From Sphaerimonospora sp050942215 (lineage in GTDB: Bacteria; Actinomycetota; Actinomycetes; Streptosporangiales; Streptosporangiaceae): DNA of 64,000 nucleotides. The notes beneath the pieces were generated by a model, which saw only the letters and a list, made by a program, of their open reading frames with translations, was not told the DNA's origin and made no database searches. Shown one piece after another: positions 41,218 through 50,493 of this stretch. A program made the position numbers and the translations under genes. The stretch is from positions 3,038,001 to 3,102,000 of the forward strand of contig NZ_CP192056.1 in assembly GCF_050942215.1 (NCBI RefSeq), written 5' to 3'. The number at the start of each line of letters is the position of its first letter. Position 1 is the stretch's first letter.

Positions 41218-42441
41218 GTGAGTGTCGCCCTTATCCGCCCCCTCGTGGTTCGCACGGTCGCGGTGAGCGATCCTGGCGATCTTGTTACCCGTCTGCCGGA
41301 TGTCATGCCGTACGCCTGGGTCAGGCATGGCGAAGGTCTGGTCGGCTGGGGAGAGGCGGCACGTACGGTGCTTCCACCGGGCCCGGACCGTTTCGACCGG
41401 GCCCGGGAGTGGCTCGGCATGCTCTTCGACCTCGCCAGCATCGACGACGAGGTCGGCGTGCCCGGCTCGGGACCCGTGGCGTTCGGCTCGTTCACCTTCG
41501 ACCGCGACGCTGCCGGGTCCACGCTGATCGTCCCGCGTGTCGTGCTCGCCCGCAGGAACGGCCGGGCCTGGCTCACCACGATCGGCGAGACCGCGTCCGT
41601 GCCGGTGACACCGCGCGTCGGGCCGGGGCGCATCCGGTACGGCGACGGCACGCTGACCGTCCCGGAGTGGAAACAGGCCGTGGCCGCGGCCGTGCACAGG
41701 ATCAGGGGCGGCGAACTGGACAAGGCGGTGCTCGCCCGCGATCTCACCGCCGTCGCCGAGCGTGACATCGACATCCGGGTGCTGCTGTCGCGGCTGACCG
41801 CCCGCTATCCCGAGTGCTACGCGTTCTGCGTGGACGGACTGACCGGGGCGACGCCCGAGCTGCTGGTCCGGCACACGGGCCGGTCGATCGAGTCGCTGGT
41901 CCTCGCGGGCACGACGGAACGCGGCTCGGGACCGGCCGAGGACGCCTCCCGCGGCGCGGCGCTGTACGCCTCGGGCAAGGACCGCCACGAACACGCCTGC
42001 GCCGTCGCCTCGGTCCGGGACGCCCTGGCTCCCCTGTGTTCCACGCTGGACGTGCCGGCACGACCGGAGCTGCTGATGCTGCCGAACGTGCAGCACCTGG
42101 CCAGCCGGGTCACCGGGCGGCTGTCGGACGGCGCCTCCGTGCTCGACGTGGTGGCCGCCATGCACCCGACGGCCGCCGTCGGCGGCACCCCCACCGGCGC
42201 GGCCCTGCGCGTCATCCGGGAGCTGGAGGGCATGGAGCGCGCCGGCTACTCGGGCCCCGTCGGCTGGATCGACTCCCGCGGCGACGGCGAGTGGGGCATC
42301 GCGCTGCGCTGCGCGCAGATCTCCGGCCGCCGGGCCCGGCTGTTCGCCGGCTGCGGCATCATGGCCGGGTCGGACCCGGCCGCCGAACTCGCCGAGGCCG
42401 GGGCGAAGTTCCGCGTCATGCGGTACGCCCTGGAAGGCTGA
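41218..42441 (+). CDS. menF: isochorismate synthase
   Basis: 407 residues from GTG 41218. TAAAGT at 41205-41210 ends 7 nt before the GTG, suggesting a leaderless message. Chorismate-binding fold: GGELDKAVLARDL (about 161-173), GATPELLVRH, SLVLAGTTERG, SGKDRHEHACAV and MHPTAAVGGTPTGAAL, ending in the catalytic SGPVGWIDSRGDGEWGIALR (written within 20 residues). Converts chorismate to isochorismate, the first step to menaquinone here because menD, menB and menE are nearby. A siderophore (EntC) role is less likely. Confidence 0.87.
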   Translation: MSVALIRPLVVRTVAVSDPGDLVTRLPDVMPYAWVRHGEGLVGWGEAARTVLPPGPDRFDRAREWLGMLFDLASIDDEVGVPGSGPVAFGSFTFDRDAAGSTLIVPRVVLARRNGRAWLTTIGETASVPVTPRVGPGRIRYGDGTLTVPEWKQAVAAAVHRIRGGELDKAVLARDLTAVAERDIDIRVLLSRLTARYPECYAFCVDGLTGATPELLVRHTGRSIESLVLAGTTERGSGPAEDASRGAALYASGKDRHEHACAVASVRDALAPLCSTLDVPARPELLMLPNVQHLASRVTGRLSDGASVLDVVAAMHPTAAVGGTPTGAALRVIRELEGMERAGYSGPVGWIDSRGDGEWGIALRCAQISGRRARLFAGCGIMAGSDPAAELAEAGAKFRVMRYALEG

Positions 42442-42468
42442 GCCTCCGGTCCGCGACAGCGGGACGGG

Positions 42469-43113
42469 TCAGCGCGGCGCCGTACGGCTTCGCGTCCGGG
42501 CCAGACGGGTCGTGCCGCCGGAACGGACGGTGGCACGGCCGGCGGTCACCGTGGCCAGCCACTCCTCGAAGCCGGGCATCGCGTCACGGGCCACCGCGAC
42601 CTCGAACGTGACGCGCGCGCCGTAGTCGACGCCGCGCAGCGGGTACGGCGAGGCGCGCAGATCGTTTTCCAGTCGTCCGGCGTGGGCGTGGTCGATCGTC
42701 ACGGCGGCGACGGTCGCGGGGACCATCTCGACGCTCTCGGCCCGGTCGAGCGTCTCCCCCACCGCGCCGCCGTACGCACGGGCCAGTCCCCCCGCGCCCA
42801 GCAGCACGCCACCGAAGTAGCGGGTGACCACGGCCACGACGTCGGCGAAGCCGCGCCGGGTGAGCATCTCCAGCATCGGCGTGCCCGCCGTGCCCCCGGG
42901 CTCGCCGTCGTCGTCGGCCTTGCGCAGGTCCGGCCCGATGACGTACGCCGTGCAGTTGTGCGTGGCGTCGGCGTACCGCCGCCTGCGCCCGGCGATGAAC
43001 TCCCGCGCGGCCTCCTCGGTCTCCACCGGCGCGATCGCGCAGATGAACCGCGAACGGCGGACCTCGGTCTCGTGCTCGATGATGTTCTTGATCGTCAGGT
43101 ACGGCTCGGCCAC
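42469..43113 (-). CDS. yigZ: YigZ/IMPACT-family protein (UPF0029)
   Basis: 214 residues from GTG 43113; TAGCCT (complement of 43121-43126) ends 7 nt upstream, again leaderless-like. N-terminal IMPACT domain: EVRRSRFICAIAPVETEEAA, ADATHNCTAYVIGP, DDGEPGGTAGTPML and VTRYFGGVLLGAGGLARAYG. The C-terminal ferredoxin-like domain begins near VTIDHAHAGRLE. Conserved bacterial protein linked to translation stress by homology to eukaryotic IMPACT. Confidence 0.87.
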   Translation of the reverse strand: MAEPYLTIKNIIEHETEVRRSRFICAIAPVETEEAAREFIAGRRRRYADATHNCTAYVIGPDLRKADDDGEPGGTAGTPMLEMLTRRGFADVVAVVTRYFGGVLLGAGGLARAYGGAVGETLDRAESVEMVPATVAAVTIDHAHAGRLENDLRASPYPLRGVDYGARVTFEVAVARDAMPGFEEWLATVTAGRATVRSGGTTRLARTRSRTAPR

Positions 43114-43279
43114 GACGCCCAGGCTACTCGGAGGGGGATCCGCGATCGCCGTCCGTCCCGCTGACGTGGTGGTTGTCCGTCCCGCCCGGGGGTAGGGCGA
43201 GCGTGACGGCCCCACGTGTCGTGGGCGCCGCGCGGGCGGGAGGCACGGGTGGTCTCCCGGGCGAAACGGGGAGGACGCG

Positions 43280-43582
43280 ATGCTCCTCAGTCTGCCGGAG
43301 CGCGAACGGCTGATGATCTACACGGCGGCCAGGCTCGCACAGGAGCGCAGGGAACGCGGGCTCAGGCTGAACCTCCCCGAGGCGACCGCGCTGATCGCCT
43401 CCTTCCTCCTCGAAGGCGCCCGTGACGGGCGTACCAAGGCCGACCTGGAGGAGGCCGGGCGGGATCTGCTGCGGCGCGACGAGGTGATGGACGGGGTCCC
43501 CGAGATGCTGAGCCAGGTGCAGGTGGAGGCGACCTTCCCCGACGGCACCAAGCTGATCGCGGTGCAGGAGCCGATCCGATGA
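43280..43582 (+). CDS. ureA: urease subunit gamma
   Basis: 100 residues, GGGGAGGA before ATG 43280. Matches UreA along its length: ERERLMIYTAARLAQERRER, LNLPEATALIASFLLEGARD, VMDGVPEMLSQVQVEATFPD. Structural subunit of the nickel enzyme that hydrolyses urea to ammonia and CO2. First gene of ureABCFGD. Confidence 0.95.
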   Translation: MLLSLPERERLMIYTAARLAQERRERGLRLNLPEATALIASFLLEGARDGRTKADLEEAGRDLLRRDEVMDGVPEMLSQVQVEATFPDGTKLIAVQEPIR

Positions 43583-43609
43583 GCCCCGATGCCGGGTAGG
43601 GAGGGGCCC

Positions 43610-43990
43610 ATGCCCGCGTCGGGACCGGGGCGGACGCTCGGGCTGGTACAGCCCGGCGCCGACTCCGGTGACCGGGAGACGGCGCCGGGACAGATCGTGT
43701 ACGGCTCCGGGCCGGTCACGATCAACGCCGGCCGCCCGGTGACGCCGATGACCGTGACCAACACGGCGGATCGGCCGATCAGCGTCGGCTCGCACTATCA
43801 CTTCGCCGAGGCGAATCCGGCGCTGCGGTTCGACCGCGATCTGGCCTGGGGACGGCGGCTGAACATCCTCGCCGGTGCGATGGTGCGGTTCGACCCCGGA
43901 ACGACGGTGGAGGTGGAGCTCGTCCCACTGGGCGGCCGGCGGATCGTGCGCGGGCTGCGCGGCGAGTGCGGGGGTGCGCTGGATGGCTGA
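43610..43990 (+). CDS. ureB: urease subunit beta
   Basis: 126 residues from ATG 43610, chosen over ATG 43589 because GGGAGG lies 5 nt upstream. Beta-sheet subunit pattern: GQIVYGSGPVTINAGRPVTP, NTADRPISVGSHYHFAEANP, LRFDRDLAWGRRLNI. Overlaps ureC by 8 bp, indicating coupled translation. Confidence 0.95.
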   Translation: MPASGPGRTLGLVQPGADSGDRETAPGQIVYGSGPVTINAGRPVTPMTVTNTADRPISVGSHYHFAEANPALRFDRDLAWGRRLNILAGAMVRFDPGTTVEVELVPLGGRRIVRGLRGECGGALDG

Positions 43991-45692
43991 GATCGACCGG
44001 CGCCGCTACGCGGCGTCCCTGGGCCCCACCACCGGCGACCGGATCCGCCTGGCCGACACCGACCTGTTCGTCGAGATCGAGGAGGACCGTTGCGCCGGTG
44101 GCGACGAGACGGTCTTCGGCGGCGGCAAGTCCGGCCGGGAGTCGCAGGGACAGTCGCACGCTACCCGGGCCGAGGGCACCCCTGATCTGGTGATCACCGG
44201 GGCGGTGCTCCTGGATCACTGGGGGGTCGTCAAGGCCGACGTGGGGGTGCGGGACGGCCGCATCGCCGCGATCGGCAAGTGCGGCAATCCAGACATCATG
44301 GACGGGGTCCATCCGGATCTCGTGGTCGGTCCCGCCACCGAGCTCGTCAGCGGCTACGGGAAGATCATGACGGCGGGTACGGTCGACACCCACGTCCATT
44401 TCGTGTCGCCGGACATGTCGGTGGTGGCGCTGGAGTCCGGCACCACCACCCTGGTCGGCGGCGGCACCGGCCCGACGGAGGGCTCGAAGGCCGCGCTGGC
44501 CACCCCGGCCGGCTGGTGGGTCGAGCGGATGCTGGAGGCGTTCGATCCCTGGCCGGTCAACGTGCTGTTCCTCGGCCGGGGCACGACGGTCTCGCGGGAG
44601 GCGCTGTGGGAGCAGCTCCGCTCCGGGATGGGCGGATTCAAGTGCCACGAGGACTGGGGCGCCACCCCCGCGGTGATCGACGCCGCCCTCAGCGTGGCCG
44701 AGGCCGCCGGAGTGCAGGTCGCCATCCACAGCGACACACTCAACGAGGCAGGCTTCGTCGAGGATCTGCTGCGCACCGCGGCGGGCCGCAACTTCCACGC
44801 CTTCCACACCGAGGGCGCCGGGGGCGGGCACGCCCCGGACATCATCCGGATCGCGGGCGAGCCGAACGTGCTGCCGTCCTCGACCACCCCGACCCGGCCC
44901 TTCACCGTCAACACCCCCGGCGAGCAGCTCGACATCTGCCTGATCGCCCACCATCTGAATCCGGCCGTCCCGGCCGAGCTGGCGTTCGCGGAAAGCCGCG
45001 TCCGCGCCTCGACGATGGCCGCCGAGGACATCCTGCAGGACATCGGGGCCATCTCGGCCATGTCGTCCGACGCCCAGGCGATGGGCCGGATCGGCGAGGT
45101 GGTGCGCCGCACCTGGCAGACCGCGCACGTCATGAAGCGGCTGCGTGGGCCGCTGCCGGGGGACGGACACGCGGACAACCACCGCGCCCGCCGCTACGTC
45201 GCCAAATACACGATCGTCCCCGCGGTGATCCACGGACTGGAGCACGAGATCGGCTCGATCGAGCCGGGCAAGGTCGCCGACCTGGTGCTGTGGGAGCCCG
45301 CCCTGTTCGGCGTACGGCCCTCCGCCGTCTACAAGGCCGGCATGGCCGCGCTCGCCCTGCTCGGCGACCCCGGCGCCGCTGTGCCCACCCCTCAGCCGGT
45401 GCTGCCGCGTCTCGGGTACAACGTGCACAGCAGGGCCGCGGCCGCCACCGGCGTGGCGTTCGTCGCACCGGCCGCGATCGAGGACGGGCTGGCCGACCGG
45501 CTCGCCGTCGAACGCCGTCTCGTCCCCGTGACGAACATGCGGGGCCGTACCAAGGCCGATCTCCCGGAGAACGACGCGCTGCCCGTCATCGAGGTCGACC
45601 CGGACACCTTCGACGTCCGCATCGACGGCCGTCAGGTGGACCACGCCCCGGCCACGGAGCTGCCCATGACCCAGCGATACTTCCTGTTCTGA
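43983..45692 (+). CDS. ureC: urease subunit alpha with Ala in place of the flap cysteine
   Basis: 569 residues. Nickel ligands and active-site residues are present: His137 and His139 (DTHVHF), the carbamylated Lys220 and His222 (GFKCHEDWGATP), His249 (AIHSDT), His275 (FHTEGAGGGH), His323 (IAHHL), Arg339 and Asp363 (MSSDAQAMG). The residue before the catalytic flap His, Cys319 in Klebsiella numbering (VCHHL), is Ala322 here (LIAHHLN). In Klebsiella the C319A enzyme remains active but loses thiol-reagent sensitivity, so a functional but thiol-insensitive enzyme is expected. Flap-adjacent sequence TPGEQLDICLIAHH is also divergent. Confidence 0.93.
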   Translation: MAEIDRRRYAASLGPTTGDRIRLADTDLFVEIEEDRCAGGDETVFGGGKSGRESQGQSHATRAEGTPDLVITGAVLLDHWGVVKADVGVRDGRIAAIGKCGNPDIMDGVHPDLVVGPATELVSGYGKIMTAGTVDTHVHFVSPDMSVVALESGTTTLVGGGTGPTEGSKAALATPAGWWVERMLEAFDPWPVNVLFLGRGTTVSREALWEQLRSGMGGFKCHEDWGATPAVIDAALSVAEAAGVQVAIHSDTLNEAGFVEDLLRTAAGRNFHAFHTEGAGGGHAPDIIRIAGEPNVLPSSTTPTRPFTVNTPGEQLDICLIAHHLNPAVPAELAFAESRVRASTMAAEDILQDIGAISAMSSDAQAMGRIGEVVRRTWQTAHVMKRLRGPLPGDGHADNHRARRYVAKYTIVPAVIHGLEHEIGSIEPGKVADLVLWEPALFGVRPSAVYKAGMAALALLGDPGAAVPTPQPVLPRLGYNVHSRAAAATGVAFVAPAAIEDGLADRLAVERRLVPVTNMRGRTKADLPENDALPVIEVDPDTFDVRIDGRQVDHAPATELPMTQRYFLF

Positions 45693-46486
45693 TGAACGTG
45701 CACGCCGGACATGCGACGGACCCCGGCCACGGCGGCCGCGCCTGCCCGGGTCTCGCCACGCTGCTGCTGCTGACCGACGGCCGCTACCCGTCCGGCGCCC
45801 ACGCGCACTCGGGCGGGCTGGAGGCGGCGGCCGCCGCCGGTCTGGTCCACGACACCGCCACCCTGGCGGCGTTCCTGACGGGCCGCGCCGCCACCGGCGG
45901 AGTCACCGCGGCCGCCTTCGCCGCCGCTTCCTGCGCCCGGTTCCCGGACGGCGCCGCCGACGCGGCGCACCCTCCCGGCCACGGCGGCGGCGGGAACGGA
46001 CCACGACCCGGCCTCGGCGACGTGTTCGGCCTCCTCGACGTCGAACTCGACGCGCGCATCCCCTCCCCCGCCCTGCGTGCCGCCTCGCGCAGGCTCGGCC
46101 GTCAGTTCCTGCGCGCCGCGCTGGCCATGCGCCCGCACCCCGGGCTCGGCGCACTCGCCGGCGGCCCGTACGGCGGCCCGCATCAGCCGATCGCGCTCGG
46201 CGCGACCGCCGGCGCACTCGGGCTCACCCCCCGCGCGGCTGCGGCAGCGGCCCTGCACGAGACGGTCACCGGGCCGGCCACGGCGGCGATCCGGCTGCTG
46301 GGCCTCGACCCCTTCGCCGTCCACGCGATCCTCGTCCGCCTCGCTCCAGAACTCGACGAGCTGGCCCATGCGGCGGCCGGGCACGCGCTGGCGCCACCCG
46401 ATCGGCTGCCCTCCCCCGGGGCCCCGCTGCTCGACGTCCTCGCCGAGGCCCACGCCCGCTGGGAGGTGCGTCTGTTTGCGTCCTGA
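45692..46486 (+). CDS. ureF: urease accessory protein UreF
   Basis: 264 residues; ATG overlaps the ureC stop (TGATG). Helical UreF pattern: LLLLTDGRYPSGAHAHSGGL at about 22-41, RLGRQFLRAALAM, GALAGGPYGGPHQPIALGAT and a long helical C-terminus. Acts as a GTPase-regulating chaperone with UreD and UreG in nickel insertion. A Gly/Pro/His-rich insert (AAHPPGHGGGGNGPRPG) sits in the middle. Confidence 0.88.
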   Translation: MNVHAGHATDPGHGGRACPGLATLLLLTDGRYPSGAHAHSGGLEAAAAAGLVHDTATLAAFLTGRAATGGVTAAAFAAASCARFPDGAADAAHPPGHGGGGNGPRPGLGDVFGLLDVELDARIPSPALRAASRRLGRQFLRAALAMRPHPGLGALAGGPYGGPHQPIALGATAGALGLTPRAAAAAALHETVTGPATAAIRLLGLDPFAVHAILVRLAPELDELAHAAAGHALAPPDRLPSPGAPLLDVLAEAHARWEVRLFAS

Positions 46487-47219
46487 CGACGACCCGCCGT
46501 CCCGCCACGCGGAGGACCACCACGCGGAGGACCACCACATCCGGGACCGCCGCGCGGAAGCGCGTCCGCACGGCGGCGGCCGTCCCGGCGGCCCGCCAGG
46601 GCCCGACCGGCCGCTGCGGATCGGCCTCGGCGGCCCGGTCGGGTCGGGCAAGACCGCGCTCGTGGCCGCCCTGTGCCGCCACCTGGCCGGGCAGCTGGAG
46701 ATGGCCGTGGTGACCAACGACATCTACACCATGGAAGACGCCGAGTTCCTGCTCCGCGAGGCCGTCCTGCCCGCCGAGCGCATCCGCGCGGTGCAGACCG
46801 GCTGCTGCCCGCACACCGCCATCCGCGACGACATCTCCGCGAACCTGGAGGCGGTCGACGAACTCGTCCGCACGCTGCCGCCGCTCGACCTGCTGCTGAT
46901 CGAGAGCGGCGGGGACAACCTCACCGCCACCTTCAGCCGCGGCCTGGTCGACCACCAGATCTTCATCCTCGACGTCGCCGGAGGCGACAAGCTTCCCCGC
47001 AAGGGCGGACCCGGCGTCACCTCCGCCGACCTGCTGGTCATCAACAAGACCGACCTGGCCGACCGGGTCGGCGCCGACCTTTCCGTGATGGCCCGCGACG
47101 CCAGAGCCCGTCGTGGCGATCGCCCCGTCTGCTTCCTGTCCCTCGTCCACGATCCCTCCGCGCACGAGGTCGCCGCCTGGGTGCGCGAACGGCTGGCGGC
47201 GGCCGGCCACGCCGGGTGA
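46476..47219 (+). CDS. ureG: urease accessory GTPase UreG with His-rich N-terminal extension
   Basis: 247 residues if TTG 46476 is the start, supported by GGGAGG at 46461-46466 inside the end of ureF; the two genes overlap by 11 bp. GTPase motifs: GPVGSGKT (53-60), the metal-binding CCPH (TGCCPHTAIRDD), ESGGDNLTATF and NKTDLA. The first 45 residues are His-rich with the repeat HAEDHHAEDHH, which may store or deliver nickel. No ureE gene is present, so this extension may replace UreE. Confidence 0.9.
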   Translation: MRPDDDPPSRHAEDHHAEDHHIRDRRAEARPHGGGRPGGPPGPDRPLRIGLGGPVGSGKTALVAALCRHLAGQLEMAVVTNDIYTMEDAEFLLREAVLPAERIRAVQTGCCPHTAIRDDISANLEAVDELVRTLPPLDLLLIESGGDNLTATFSRGLVDHQIFILDVAGGDKLPRKGGPGVTSADLLVINKTDLADRVGADLSVMARDARARRGDRPVCFLSLVHDPSAHEVAAWVRERLAAAGHAG

Positions 47220-48046
47220 TCCCCGAGCCGGCCCGGCTGGCCACAGAACCCGACACGCGGGCGGGCCCGCCACCCGGCACCCGCGTCCGCCTGCTGCGTT
47301 CCGCCTGGCCGCTCATGCTCCGCCGTACGCTCCCGTGCACGCCGGCGCCGATCGCCGCCTGGAGCCGACGCGACGCCACCGCCGCCTGGGTCCATCTGGT
47401 CGCGGGCGGCGCCGGCCCGCTCGGCGGCGACCGCCTGCGGCTGGAGGTCGACGTCGGCGCCGGCAGCACCCTCGTTCTCGGCGAGGTCTCCCCGACGCTG
47501 CTGCTGCCCGGCCCGTACGGTGAGGAGTCGCGGACCGAGTTCGACATCCGCGTCGGCCCGCGCGGCACACTCGTGTGGCTGCCCCAGCCGGTCGTCCCGG
47601 CGGCCGGCTGCCGCCACCGCACCGACGTCCGGATCACCCTGTGTCACGACTCCCGCCTGCTGCTGCGGGAGGAGGTGCTGTTCGGCCGGTACGGCGAACG
47701 GCCCGGCGCGCTCCGTCAGCGCCTGCGCGCCATGGCCGGCGGACGCGTCCTGTACGACCAGGAACTCGTGGTCGGGCCGGAGGCTCCCGGCTGGGACGGA
47801 CCCGCCGTCACGGCGGGCCTGCACGCCGCGGGAACCGTGCTGCTGGCGGATGCGACGCTCGTGGAATCGCGGCACGTACCGCACCCGCACTCCGGCGGCT
47901 CCGACGATCACACGGCCGTGTTCACGCTGCCGGGGCCCGGTCTCGCGTTCACCGCGCTCGCCCCGGACTCGGCGACGCTCCGGCGGCGGCTGGACGCCGC
48001 GGTGGGCGCGCTGCTGTCCCGCACCGGTCGGAAGGACCCCGGCTGA
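47216..48046 (+). CDS. ureD: urease accessory protein UreD (UreH)
   Basis: 276 residues from GTG 47216, overlapping the ureG stop (GTGA). UreD pattern: LGGDRLRLEVDVGAGSTLVL, GTLVWLPQPVVPAAGCRHRT, LLLREEVLFGRYGERPGAL. Beta-helical scaffold binding UreF and the apo-urease. Last gene of the operon; the stop is 27 bp from the convergent DedA gene. Confidence 0.88.
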   Translation: MIPEPARLATEPDTRAGPPPGTRVRLLRSAWPLMLRRTLPCTPAPIAAWSRRDATAAWVHLVAGGAGPLGGDRLRLEVDVGAGSTLVLGEVSPTLLLPGPYGEESRTEFDIRVGPRGTLVWLPQPVVPAAGCRHRTDVRITLCHDSRLLLREEVLFGRYGERPGALRQRLRAMAGGRVLYDQELVVGPEAPGWDGPAVTAGLHAAGTVLLADATLVESRHVPHPHSGGSDDHTAVFTLPGPGLAFTALAPDSATLRRRLDAAVGALLSRTGRKDPG

Positions 48047-48073
48047 TCCGGAAGGCCCCCGGCCGGTCCCGGG

Positions 48074-48718
48074 TCATCGGCAGGGCGGGCTCACCGGCTG
48101 CGGGGTCTCCTCCTCCCGCATGGCCGCCGCCGCCTTGCGCTTCAGCCAGATCGTGCCGGCCACGCCGCACAGGACCGCCACCACGAGCCCCACCCAGGAG
48201 AAGCCCTTGAGCCACCGGTCGGCCACGATGCCCAGATAGTAGACGGCCGCCGTGGTACCGCCCGCCCACACGATGCCGCCGAGCACGTTCGCGACCAGGA
48301 ACCGCCAGTACGGCATGTGCAGCGCCCCGGCGAGCGGGCCGGCGAGGATGCGCAGCAGGGCCACGAACCGGCCGAAGAACACCGCCCACACGCCCCAGCG
48401 CTGGAAGAGCTGCTCGGCCTTGGCGATATGGGCCGGCCCGAAGTGCTTGGGGAAACGCCGCCCGAGCCGGTCGAACAGCGGTCTGCCGCCCTTGCGCCCG
48501 ATGAGGTAGCCGAGCGAGTCCCCCACGATGGCCCCGGTGCTCGCGCAGACGCCGACGAGGAGCGGGCTGACCACGCCCTTGGCCGACAGCAGCGCCGAGC
48601 TCACCAGGACGATCTCCCCGGGTAGGGGGATCCCCAGGCTTTCGAGGCCGACGACACCGCCAACGAGCACATAGACCCAGATGGCCGGGATCGTCTGCAG
48701 CCACTCCTCGACGTGCAT
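48074..48718 (-). CDS. DedA-family membrane protein
   Basis: 214 residues. Family core: GLESLGIPLPGEIVLVSSAL (about 24-43), GAIVGDSLGYLIGRKGGR, FFGRFVALLRILAGPLAG and about five hydrophobic segments including two re-entrant ones. DedA/VTT-domain proteins move lipids (undecaprenyl phosphate in some cases) across the membrane. Convergent with ureD, upstream of nothing on its strand. Confidence 0.88.
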   Translation of the reverse strand: MHVEEWLQTIPAIWVYVLVGGVVGLESLGIPLPGEIVLVSSALLSAKGVVSPLLVGVCASTGAIVGDSLGYLIGRKGGRPLFDRLGRRFPKHFGPAHIAKAEQLFQRWGVWAVFFGRFVALLRILAGPLAGALHMPYWRFLVANVLGGIVWAGGTTAAVYYLGIVADRWLKGFSWVGLVVAVLCGVAGTIWLKRKAAAAMREEETPQPVSPPCR

Positions 48719-48843
48719 GTCACTCCTCTGCGGGGCGGAGAGAAGACCATTGTGCCGTCCCCCTGGTCACCCGGCATCCCTACCGGGAACCATGCCGGGC
48801 CGGCCTGCGGGACGGCACCGCCCCTGAGCTGCTCCCCCGAGGG

Positions 48844-50493
48844 TCACTTCCGCATCGCCGCGTGAGCGGCGTCGCGCATCTTGACGTGCACCTCGGCGTT
48901 GTGGCCGCGGTCGGTGCGGACTTCGACCATCCGCAGGCCGTCTCCCTTGATGGCCCTGGGCAGCTCGTCGATGTCCTCCAGCAGCGTATACGGAACGTCG
49001 GCGGCGGCCGCGACATGGGCCAGGCCCACGCCGTGCGGCGTGCCGAAGATCCGCTCGAACGAGTCGGACAGCGCCGCCTGCGGCAGCATCGAGAAGATCC
49101 CGCCGCCGTCGTTGTTGACCACGACCAGGCACAGGTCCGGCCGGGGTTCACGCGGGCCGAGGATCAGCCCGTTCTGGTCGTGCAGCAGCGTCAGATCGCC
49201 GATCAGCGCGTAGGCGGGACCGTTGTGGGCGAGCGCGGCGCCGACGGCCGTGGAGACCAGGCCGTCGATCCCCGAGGCGCCCCTGGAGGCCATCAGCCGC
49301 AGGCCGCGGCGCGGGCGCATGGTCTGGTCGAGGTCCCTGACCGGCATCGACGATCCGCACAGCAGCAGCGCTCCGTTGGGCAGCGCCTCCACCAGGTCCC
49401 TGGCCAGCCGGGGCTCGCTCAGCCCGGAGGAGTCGAGCACCCGGTCGACCGCCTGGCGGGCCAGATAGTCGGCGCGCCGCCAGGAGCTCAGCCAGGAGTC
49501 GTCGCCCGAGACGATCGGGATCTCCACGGCCTGGGCGACCTGGGTGGCCGAGCGGGTGGGGTCGGGCCAGCGGGTCAGGTCGCCCGCCACGACGATGTGC
49601 TCCCCGGCTCCGCCCAGCCACGACAGCAGCGGCCTCGACAGCCCCGGGCGGCCGAGGGTGACCACGACGTCCGGCCGGTGGGCTTCAGCGAACTCCTCGT
49701 CGCCGAGGAGGAAGTGATAGGCCGAGATGGCGTGGTCGCCGTACCTGCCGCCGCCGTTGGGCTCCGACAGCACCGGCCAGCCGGCCATGCCCGCAGCGGC
49801 GACGTACCGCCTGACGCCGGCCGCGCCGTCCCCCACCACGAGCACGCCGCGGCGGGTCGGCGGGATGTGCAGCGCGGGCGCCGGCGGCACGGCCCTCGTC
49901 CGCACCCACGGGCGGTCGCCCTCGGCGGCCAGCGGCTCGCACCAGCTCACGTCCCCGTCGGGGACGAGCGGCTCGCGGAAGGCCGCGTTCAGGTGGACGG
50001 GCCCGGGGTCGTACGGCCCGGCGGCCCGCTGGTAGGCCCGGCAGCCGAGGGACCGCCAGTACGCCACCTGGCCGGGCCGCTCCTCCGGCGCGCCGATCTC
50101 GGCGAACCAGCGTACGGCCGAGCCGTACATCTTGATCTGGTCGATCGTCTGGTTGGCTCCGGTGCCGCGCAGCTCGGGCGGACGGTCGGCGGTCAGCACG
50201 AGCAGCGGCACGCCCGACTCCGACGCCTCGATCACCGCCGGATGGAAGTTGGCCGCCGCCGTGCCGGAGGTGCACACCAGGGCGACCGGCCGCTCGGAGC
50301 GCCTGGCGAGGCCGAGCGCGAGATAGGAGGCGGACCGCTCGTCGATGCGCACGTGCAGGCGCAGCCGCGGCTGGGCGTGCGCCGCGAGCGCGAGCGGTGC
50401 GGAACGGGAGCCGGGGGAGAGCACCAGGTCGGTCATCCCGCAACGCACCAGCTCGTCGACCAGGACGGTCGCCAGCGCGGTCGCGGGATTCAC
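48844..50493 (-). CDS. menD: 2-succinyl-5-enolpyruvyl-6-hydroxy-3-cyclohexene-1-carboxylate synthase
   Basis: 549 residues from GTG 50493, overlapping the menB stop (GTGA). ThDP enzyme: LSPGSRSAPLALAAH and RIDERSASYLALG (activating Glu) at the N-terminus, TADRPPELRGTGANQTIDQ, and the ThDP/Mg motif DLTLLHDQNG ... NNDGGGIFSML at about 430-465. Condenses isochorismate with 2-oxoglutarate in menaquinone synthesis. Coupled to menB; substrate supplied by menF at 41218. Confidence 0.93.
   Translation of the reverse strand: MNPATALATVLVDELVRCGMTDLVLSPGSRSAPLALAAHAQPRLRLHVRIDERSASYLALGLARRSERPVALVCTSGTAAANFHPAVIEASESGVPLLVLTADRPPELRGTGANQTIDQIKMYGSAVRWFAEIGAPEERPGQVAYWRSLGCRAYQRAAGPYDPGPVHLNAAFREPLVPDGDVSWCEPLAAEGDRPWVRTRAVPPAPALHIPPTRRGVLVVGDGAAGVRRYVAAAGMAGWPVLSEPNGGGRYGDHAISAYHFLLGDEEFAEAHRPDVVVTLGRPGLSRPLLSWLGGAGEHIVVAGDLTRWPDPTRSATQVAQAVEIPIVSGDDSWLSSWRRADYLARQAVDRVLDSSGLSEPRLARDLVEALPNGALLLCGSSMPVRDLDQTMRPRRGLRLMASRGASGIDGLVSTAVGAALAHNGPAYALIGDLTLLHDQNGLILGPREPRPDLCLVVVNNDGGGIFSMLPQAALSDSFERIFGTPHGVGLAHVAAAADVPYTLLEDIDELPRAIKGDGLRMVEVRTDRGHNAEVHVKMRDAAHAAMRK

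Noticed and set aside
40195..42165. Very long minus-strand frame (656 codons) covering the menF region
   Set aside because: Only its last 280 codons (SGNH hydrolase) have coding character; the rest is antisense to menF, a usual effect of high-GC codon bias.
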